This document shows, piece by piece, positions 30,367 through 36,468 of a DNA stretch of 36,468 bases. The notes beneath the pieces are model-generated. The model had not been told where the DNA came from and ran no database searches. It was given only the letters and a program-made list of their open reading frames with translations. The stretch comes from Russula earlei. Its lineage: Eukaryota; Basidiomycota; Agaricomycetes; Russulales; Russulaceae. The stretch's first letter is position 1, and each line of letters opens with the position of its first letter. The position numbers and the translations under genes are program-made. Location of the stretch: the NCBI GenBank assembly GCA_025769875.1, contig JAGFNK010000522.1, positions 1-36,468 on the forward strand, in the 5' to 3' direction.

Positions 30367-31190
30367 TGTCACAAACCATTTCCCAGAGAGGGCCCTTGAA
30401 GGACCCTTCCTTCGTAGAGGAAAACCAGCCTCTATGGTGTCACCCTGTTCACACAGACAAAAGGGGTGAGTAGAGGTGTCCACAATATTGTGCACGCATT
30501 GTCGTGCGAGCGATTCTCGGCACAATCAACATACAGCAAGCCCCACTTGGTGGCAACCCTTTTAGCAATACTAAGGACCTTAATATAAGTATTAGGGTTG
30601 ACTCTAATGACCCTAATAGAACTATATAAGGGGCCTTATAAGCAACACTATTCCCTGAACCAAACTACAAGTCCTCAAATGACCAGCCCTAAACTAACTA
30701 ACAGTAAATGAATCAGGTGCTTCACACGTGTACTAAGGCAGTGAACATGTGGACAGTAATGGCTCCTACTCATCAATAAGAGCCTTCTTACTCAGCAGCT
30801 TACTGAGCATGACTGAGCATGCTCAGTAAGCCTACTCTGACTTCTTACTCATCCAGCAACTGTGCTTGATAACAAGGTTATGACTTGTTCCCGATTTAGC
30901 AGTTCTCCTATAGTATATAAGCACTCAATATAGTAGTGGACAGTCTTCAGACTGTCCATTTGTTTATGGCACTCTCTACCCCTGGGATACTCCTTTAAGG
31001 ACTGTCCCCTTGTGATCATTCTGGCCTCTTCCCTGCATAACTTCTCAATACTACCAGTAACCATACCTCTTTGGTACTTGGTACTGCTTTGGACTCTACT
31101 CCTTGCTCATGCTGTCTTGGACGTCTATCAACTCGTCTTTGAACTTCTCCCTTGCTCTTGAACTGGATTGTTCAACAGTGAGTCTTGACA
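30367..31190 (+). mobile_element. F3 solo LTR copy D nested in copy E, TSD GCCTC
   Basis: It begins TGTCACAAACC and ends GTCTTGACA, flanked by GCCTC (30362-30366, 31191-31195). It is shorter than copy B by about 145 bp, missing the stretch between two AGCAA/AGCAAC words that corresponds to about 14323-14465. Confidence 0.88.
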
Positions 31191-31705
31191 GCCTCTATGA
31201 TGCCGCCCTGTTCACATGAACAAAAGGGGTGAGTAGAGGTGTCCACAATATCACATGTGCATTGTTGTGTGATTGATTCTCAGCACAATCAATACACAGC
31301 AAGCCCTATTTGGTAGCAACCCTTCTAGCATTAAAGGACAATATTAAAGGCTCCCTAAAGACCCTTTAGGGCGACCTCAAGTGCCCTACATTGGACACTA
31401 ATGAAGATGCTATAGGCCCTAGAACATGTTATTAAGCTAACTCTAATAACCATAGAACAAACTATAAGGCAATACTAAGGACCTTAATATGACTATTAGG
31501 GTCGACTCTAAGGACCCTAATAGAACTATATAAGGGGGTTTTAGAGGCAACACTACTCCACTGACAAATACCCCAAGTCCCCAAATGACCGGCCCTAAAC
31601 TAACTAACAGTAACCAGGTGCTTCACACATGCACTAAGCTGTGAACACATGGACACTAAAGGCCCTTACTCATCATTAGGGACTCCTTACTCAGCAGCTT
31701 ACTGA

Positions 31706-31820
31706 GCATGACTGAGCATGCTCACTAAGCATGACTGAGCATGCTCACTAAGCATGACTGAGCATGCTCACTAAGCATGACTGAGCATGCTCACTAAGCA
31801 TGACTGAGCATGCTCACTAA
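31706..31820. repeat. 23-bp tandem repeat, five exact copies
   Basis: The unit GCATGACTGAGCATGCTCACTAA starts at 31706, 31729, 31752, 31775 and 31798; other F3 copies have one diverged unit. The core GAGCATGCTC is a perfect palindrome. The units are identical, so the expansion is recent. Confidence 0.95.
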
Positions 31821-32227
31821 GCATGCTCTGACTTCTTACTCATCCATCAATTGTGCTTGATAACAAGGTTATGACTTGTTCCTTATTTAGCAGTTCCCTT
31901 GTAGTATATAAGCACTCAATAAAGTAGCAGACAGTCTTCAGACTGTCCAATTGATTTGTGGCACTCTATTACTGAGGGTACTCCTTTGTGACCACCCTAT
32001 CTAGTACACTCTAGCCCTCTCCTTCCATGACCACCTCTCACAGCCAGTACCAGTTCCTCTCTGGTACTTGCTACTTGTTTGGACTGTACTCTTTGCCAAT
32101 TTCATTCTCAAACTCAGTTGACTCATCTCCGAGCTCCTGTCTCACTCTTGAACTGGATTGTTCAATAGTGAGTTCTGACAGAAAGTACTTATTCCACCAA
32201 GATTGCTACTATGGAAGCACTTATTGT

Positions 32228-32483
32228 CATTTTCAGATAATGTGACATGCTGGGAATTTCTGAAAAGAAAAGGGTTGGTAGAAAGAACTTGATGTATCTT
32301 GCTGAATTCTAAGCAAAAAATCATAAAAAATAGCCCATTCAAACCAGAATGAAATGTACCTTCTAAATATTCTGTTCCGAGAACAGATACATTGAATTTT
32401 GGACATGCCCATGTTGGGTAGGCATGGTCACATCTGTGGGAATGATGTAGGCATCTAGCACTTTGTTCCCTGCTTCCTCTCTG
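32228..32483. other. 5' part of a Tc1-like element, no gene called
   Basis: Sequence between the truncated LTR and the transposase start. It probably contains the 5' untranslated part of the DNA transposon. No terminal inverted repeat was recognised. Confidence 0.35.
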
Positions 32484-32695
32484 ATGGCAAGAGGCCAAAA
32501 GGTTTCCCTCAAAGTCCAGCAAATTGTGGTTCAAATGTCAGCTGTGCTCTCAAAGCAAGATATTGCAAATTATACAGGTGTATCAGTTAGCTCAGTTGAA
32601 AGGATTTGTTGCGGCATCGCGGCCGTTAGAGCATTAGCTCAGGGTTCAGTGGGGCCAAGTCCCTGTGACTTGGTTCAAGGGTTCAATAGGGCCGG

Positions 32696-34625
32696 TGTCA
32701 AGACTCACTGTTGAACTATCCAGTTCAAGAGCAAGGGGTCTGTCAGGACTCACTGTTGAACTATCCAGTTCAAGAGCGAGGGATAAGCTCGAAGACGAGT
32801 CGATAGACATCCAAGACCGCGTGGGCAAGGAGTAGAACCCAGAGGAGCAACAAATACCAGAGAGGTATTGTTACTGTGAGAGTAGAACAATCACGCAGGG
32901 AAGAGGCCAGGATAGTCACAAGGGGATGGTCCTTAAAGGAGTATCCCAGGAATGGAGAGTGCCGTAAACAAATGGACAGTCTGAGGACTGTCCGCTACTT
33001 TATTGAGCGCTTATATACTACAAGAGAGCTGCTAAATAGGGAACAAGTCATAACCTTGTTATCAAGCACAATAGAGTGATGAGTAAGAGGTCGGAGGACG
33101 CTTACTGAGCATGTTCAGTCATGCTCAGTAAGCTGCTGAGTAAGAAGCTTCTCTTGATGAGTAAGAGCTTCCATTGTCCACGTGTTCACTGCTTTAGTAC
33201 ACGTGCAAGCACCTGATTCATTTCTTGTTAGTTAGTTTAGGGCCGGTCATTTGAGGACTTGTAGTTTGGTTATGGAATAGTGTTATCTTATAAGGCCCTT
33301 ATATAGTTCTATTAGGGTCCTTAGAGTCGACCCTAATACTTCTATTAAGGTCCTTAGTGTTGCCTTGTAGTTCGTTCTATAGTTATTAGAGTTGGTCTAA
33401 TAACACGTTGTAGGGCCTTTGATACTAGGTTAGTACCTATTGTAGAGTTCCTAGGGTCGTTCCAAATGGTCCTTAGGAAGGCTCTAATACTGTCCTTAGT
33501 TGCTAGAAGGGTTGCCTTTAAGTGGGGCTTGCTGTATGTCGATTGTGCCGAGAATCGCTCGCGCAACAATGCGCGCGCGATATTGTGGACACCTCTACTC
33601 ACCCCTCTTGCTCGTGTGAACAGGGTGGCATCATAGAGGCTGGGTTTCCTCCTATAAGGAAGGGTCCTTCAAGGGCCCTCTCCGGGGAATGGTTCATGAC
33701 AGGGTCAGTTCAAAGACAAGTCGATAGATGTCCAAGATGGTGTGGGCAAGAAGTAAAGTCCAGAGCAGTAACAAATACCAGAGAGGTATGGTTACTGGTA
33801 AAGTCGAGCAGGTATGCAGAGAGGAAGCCAGAATAGTCACAAGGGGACAGTCCTTAAAGGAGTATCCCAGGAATGGAGAGTGCCGTAAACAAATGGACAG
33901 TCTGAGCACTGTCCGCTACTTTATTGAGCACTTATATACTACAAGAGAGCTGCTAAATAGGGAACAAGTCATAACCTTGTTATCAAGCACAATAGAGTGA
34001 TGAGTAAGAAGTTGGAGTGCGCTTACTGAGCAGGCTCAGTCATGCTCAGTAAGCTGCTGAGTAAGAAGGCTTCTCTTGATGAGTAAGAGCCTTCACTGTC
34101 CACATGTTCACTGCTTTAGTACACATGCAAGCACCTGATTCATTTTCTGTTAGTTAGTTTAGGGCCAGTCATTTGAGGACTTGTAGTTTGGTTTAGGGAA
34201 TAGTGTTATCTCATAAGGCCCCTTATATAGTTCTATTAGGGTCCTTAGAGTCGACCCTAATACTTCTATTAAGGTCCTTAGTATTGCCTTATAGTTCATT
34301 CTATAGTTATTAGAGTTAGTCTAATAACATGTTGTAGGGTCTTTGATACTGTGTTAGTGCCTATTGTAGAGCACCTAGAGTCGTCCTAAAGGGTCTTTAG
34401 GAAGGCCCTAATACTGTCCTTTATTGCTTAAAGGGTTGCCATTAAGTGGGGCTTGCTGTATGTCGATTGTGCCAAGAATCACTTGCACAACAATGCGTGC
34501 GCAATATTGTGGACACCTCTACTCACCCCTTTTGCTCGTGTGAATAGGGTGACACCATAGAGGCTGGGTTTCCTCTCATAAGGAAGGGTCCTTCAAGGGC
34601 CCTCTCTGGAGAATGGTTCATGACA
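32696..34625 (-). mobile_element. F3 solo LTR copy G (outer), TSD GCCGG
   Basis: Left part 32696-32740 and right part 33707-34625. The minus-strand start is TGTCATGAACC at 34625. GCCGG is duplicated at 32691-32695 and 34626-34630. F3 copy F interrupts it. Confidence 0.88.
32741..33701 (-). mobile_element. F3 solo LTR copy F nested in copy G, TSD GGGTC
   Basis: 961 bp in minus orientation, TGTCATGAACC at 33701 to GAGTCCTGACA at 32741. GGGTC is duplicated at 32736-32740 and 33702-33706. It retains more CpG than other F3 copies (e.g. GCGCGCGCGA near 33571), fitting a younger insertion. Confidence 0.9.
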
Positions 34626-35533
34626 GCCGGCTCAGAGAGGCTGGATCAAAGGTTTAGCATCTCAAGGCTGAGTCAGACAATGACTCAGTCTGCAGACAGA
34701 GTCAATCTCCTGGTTTCACAGAAGAGGAGGACGATGAGAGAGAGGCAGAGGAGGAAGAGGAACACAAGGGTTCCTTGAGGAGTGCTCAGGTCAAGCAGAG
34801 CGTAGGCCAGCACAAGCAAGTTGTGATTTTGGGAGAGTGTACAGGGCAAGGGATGCGACAGGAAATGGGACAAAGCTAAGCTTGGGGCATTCCCCAGCTT
34901 CTACAGGTGCTTAAATACTGTATCTAGCAAGGCTGTACAGTACCATATGTGGAACAATAGATAATACTAAGCCAGTAGCAAAAGGAGCTCAAACAATAGA
35001 TGCAACACCACAAGTGAAATGATAAGGACCATCAGCATCAAGGGATGAAATGGTAACCAAGGGGATGAGGGTATAAGTAAAGAACAATAAGAAGTAGTTT
35101 AGGAACAAACCAAAAGAGGGGTAGATCACAACAGGATTCTACAATGCTTCCAGGAGCACAATGCTGTCTCAGATGTAGCAGTGGAGCGGCATCGTAGGTC
35201 CAATCAGGCACTACGTGGAGCAGATGTAGAGGTAAGCATATGTGAAACTGCTACTGTGGTGTATTCCTAACAACTATACTAGTACCTGTTTGGGAGGGTT
35301 TGTGATGCACCTGATCTGTACCTTGACAAGCTGTGGGATATGCTTGCAGCAAATTCTGGGATACATGTCTCAAGGTCAACCATCTGATGTACACAGCGAG
35401 CTGGTGGATTCATAATGAAAAAGGTATGGGCACTGAGACTTGATACATCTATTGGTGACTTCATGATTTAGCTTTTGTGTGCTGCAATTGAGTGCTCAGA
35501 AGAAAAGTGGCTTGCATACCTCAATTGAATCAG

Positions 35534-35990
35534 TGTCTCAACTCACTGTTGAACAATCCAGTTCAAGAGCAAGGGATAAGTTCAAAGATGAGTCGATAGA
35601 TGTCCAAGACAGTATGGGCAAGAAGTAAGGTCCAGAGCAGTCCCAAGTACCAGAGAGGTACAGTTACTGGTAGTATTGAGAAGTTACACAGGGAAGAGGC
35701 CAGAATGATCACAAGGGGACAGTCCTTAAAGGAGTATCCCAGGGGTAGAGAGTGCTATAAACAAATGGACAGTCTGGAGACTGTCCAGTACTTTATTGAG
35801 CGCTTATATACTACAAGAGAACTACTGCATAAGGAATGAGTTGTAACCTTGTTATCAAGCACAATAGCTTGATGAGTAAGACATCTAGGGGGCTTGGTAA
35901 GCATGCTCAGTCATGCTTAGTCACCTGCTGAGTAAGTAGGTCATTTGGTGATGAGTAATGGTTCTTAGAACCCATGTGATCATCGTATAG
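35534..35990 (-). mobile_element. F3 LTR copy H, truncated
   Basis: It starts (minus-strand LTR 3' end) as TGTCTCAACTCACTG and follows the F3 consensus up to about 35960, after which similarity fades. It preserves the uninterrupted CCAGAATGATCAC site that is occupied by an LTR in copy A. TATA box (minus) near 35810. Confidence 0.8.
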
Positions 35991-36170
35991 GACTCATAGG
36001 AACTATATGGCCATTTGCTGTTCTTTGCACTTACTAATATAGTCAGTAAACCTCATTAGCTCTTCCTAGGAGACCAGGGCATGTGAGTTTCCATTTTGGG
36101 AGTGTCCAGGTCAAGTTTTCATTTCATGTGTTAAGTGGTTATAAGGGTTGAACCACTTTACAGTAGTAAA
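35991..36170. other. no recognisable gene
   Basis: Short unassigned sequence between the truncated F3 LTR and the SINE-like unit. Confidence 0.4.
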
Positions 36171-36468
36171 CCGCTGAGTAGCTCAGTGGCCATGAGCACT
36201 TGGTCTAGTCAGTTAGAGGTCCTGGGTTCAATCTTGGCAGTAGGCCATCTTACAAGGCGACTTGGAGCCAAACTTGGCACCGTTGTCTTGTAAGTATATA
36301 ATGCATATTGTTTGGTCCCCTTTCTACCAAAGTATGTAGCTGGCTTCAGTATCAAGGGTCTTGGGATCAATCCTCTGCAATGGAATATTATGTGAGATAT
36401 AACTGGAGTCAACCCTGGCACCATTGTCTTGCTGGTTAATAGTCATATGCATTCCTCATTAAGTCCCC
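36171..36468 (+). mobile_element. dimeric tRNA-derived SINE-like element
   Basis: Monomer 1 (about 36171-36313) has a pol III A-box-like TAGCTCAGTGG at 36179-36189 and a B-box-like GGTTCAATC at 36225-36233. Monomer 2 (about 36314 onward) has GGGATCAATCC at 36363-36373. Both end in matching tails: CTTGGCACCGTTGTCTTG versus CCTGGCACCATTGTCTTG, then TAATGCATATTG versus TCATATGCATT. The right end runs off the window. It cannot fold as a normal tRNA gene, so a SINE is preferred. Confidence 0.55.

Larger units (their letters stand above)
30301..32180 (+). mobile_element. F3 solo LTR copy E (outer), TSD GAAAG
   Basis: It begins TGTCATGAAAC and ends GTGAGTTCTGACA. GAAAG is duplicated at 30296-30300 and 32181-32185. 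It is itself split at 30366 by F3 copy D and carries a 23-bp tandem expansion at 31706-31820. TATA box near 31907. Confidence 0.88.
30072..32227 (+). mobile_element. chromovirus-family LTR fragment, interrupted by an F3 nest
   Basis: 30072-30300 (TGTTACTGAGTGGTTTGG...) and 32186-32227 (TACTTATTCCACCAAGATTG...) are two parts of one 620-bp-family LTR split by the insertion at 30301-32180. The right end is truncated about 300 bp short of the LTR end. Confidence 0.8.
32607..35133 (+). mobile_element. solo LTR in the transposase exon, TSD GGATT, itself interrupted
   Basis: It begins TGTTGCGGCATCGCGG and ends GATCACAACA, with GGATT on both sides (32602-32606, 35134-35138). Without the F3 pair at 32696-34625 it is about 590 bp. 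A weak TATA-like CTTAAATAC lies near 34910. Removing it restores VERI-LQCFQ in the transposase frame. Confidence 0.82.
32484..35533 (+). pseudogene. second Tc1/mariner-like transposase, split by nested LTRs
   Basis: It starts at ATG 32484 (MARGQKVSLKVQQIVVQMS), with the helix-turn-helix SKQDIANYTGVSVSSVERI. The frame is cut at 32606 by an LTR and resumes at 35139 (ILQCFQEHNAVSDVAVERH). Intron 35232-35282 (GTAAGC, CTAAC, TAG) is followed by YLFGRVCDAPDLYLDKLWDM and GGFIMKK. Intron 35424-35471 (GTATGG to TAG) is followed by LLCAAIECSEEKWLAYLN, a TGA in Arg context, then IS. F3 copy H truncates it at 35534, before the first catalytic Asp, so no DDE core is present. Intron positions equal those of the copy at 9372-10388. 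Confidence 0.8.

Noticed and set aside
31706..31820. CRISPR-like array
   Set aside because: Contiguous 23-bp units with no spacers, inside an LTR of a eukaryotic element.
32615..32695. tRNA-like sequence (TTAGCTCAGGG, GGTTCAAGGG)
   Set aside because: The GGATT duplication and TGTTGC...CACAACA ends show that this is the start of a solo LTR; the box-like words are probably chance.
32876..34000. A ~60-70-codon frame recurring in F3 LTR copies (reads REEARIVTRGQSLKEY...), seen also near 30849-31064 and 35600-35839
   Set aside because: It runs opposite to the LTR TATA box and recurs only because the LTR recurs. No domain and no sign of selection, so treated as an LTR shadow.
36171..36260. Functional tRNA gene
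   Set aside because: Box-like motifs are present but the sequence does not close an acceptor stem, and a second related monomer follows; a SINE is more likely.

Overview
This window looks like repeat-rich, gene-poor chromatin from a filamentous fungus, most likely a basidiomycete (Agaricomycete) with a transposon-bloated genome. The support is a chromodomain-bearing Ty3/Gypsy element, Ty1/Copia remnants, Tc1/mariner-type transposases with conserved introns of about 50 nt, and many solo LTRs. I found no intact host gene, no rRNA and no functional tRNA. Species cannot be settled from the sequence alone.

Layout. 1-1786: 3' end of a Gypsy element (zinc-knuckle ORF, polypurine tract, LTR) inserted in a Copia element that lies on the minus strand (1787 to about 5454), which also carries a minus-strand solo LTR (1885-2401). 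5.5-12.1 kb: solo LTRs at 6374-7202, 7536-7871 and probably 8364-9252, a dead Tc1-like transposase (9372-10388, minus), and a Copia-type LTR with a primer-binding site (10488-11203). 12.1-16.3 kb: two ~965-bp solo LTRs in opposite orientation (one containing another LTR) and a 930-bp AT-rich foldback element, set in low-complexity Pro/Ser/Thr-rich sequence. 16344-27674: a complete but mutated 11.3-kb chromovirus with 620-bp LTRs and an ACCAG target-site duplication, carrying ORF1, gag, pol with chromodomain and a long C-terminal extension, a CpG-rich segment and a 3' zinc-knuckle ORF split by a solo LTR. 27.7-36.5 kb: an element graveyard with nests up to four levels deep, a second Tc1-like transposase, and a probable dimeric tRNA-derived SINE at the right edge.

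How the parts relate. Most insertions can be ordered because target-site duplications (TSDs) remain on both sides. The commonest family is a ~965-bp LTR (called F3 here; eight copies), and twice one F3 copy has landed inside another. Premature stops in the coding remnants are overwhelmingly TGA where the protein context expects Arg (CGA), and the two chromovirus LTRs differ almost only by transitions. Both point to cytosine methylation followed by CpG deamination as the main decay process.

The most interesting signals are: (i) a 3' accessory zinc-knuckle ORF abutting the 3' LTR in two unrelated-looking Gypsy elements; (ii) a CpG-rich, TATA-containing segment just upstream of one of them; (iii) a candidate -1 frameshift heptamer directly on the gag stop codon; (iv) clustered ACGCGT motifs between ORF1 and gag; and (v) LTR families with 4-bp versus 5-bp TSDs.
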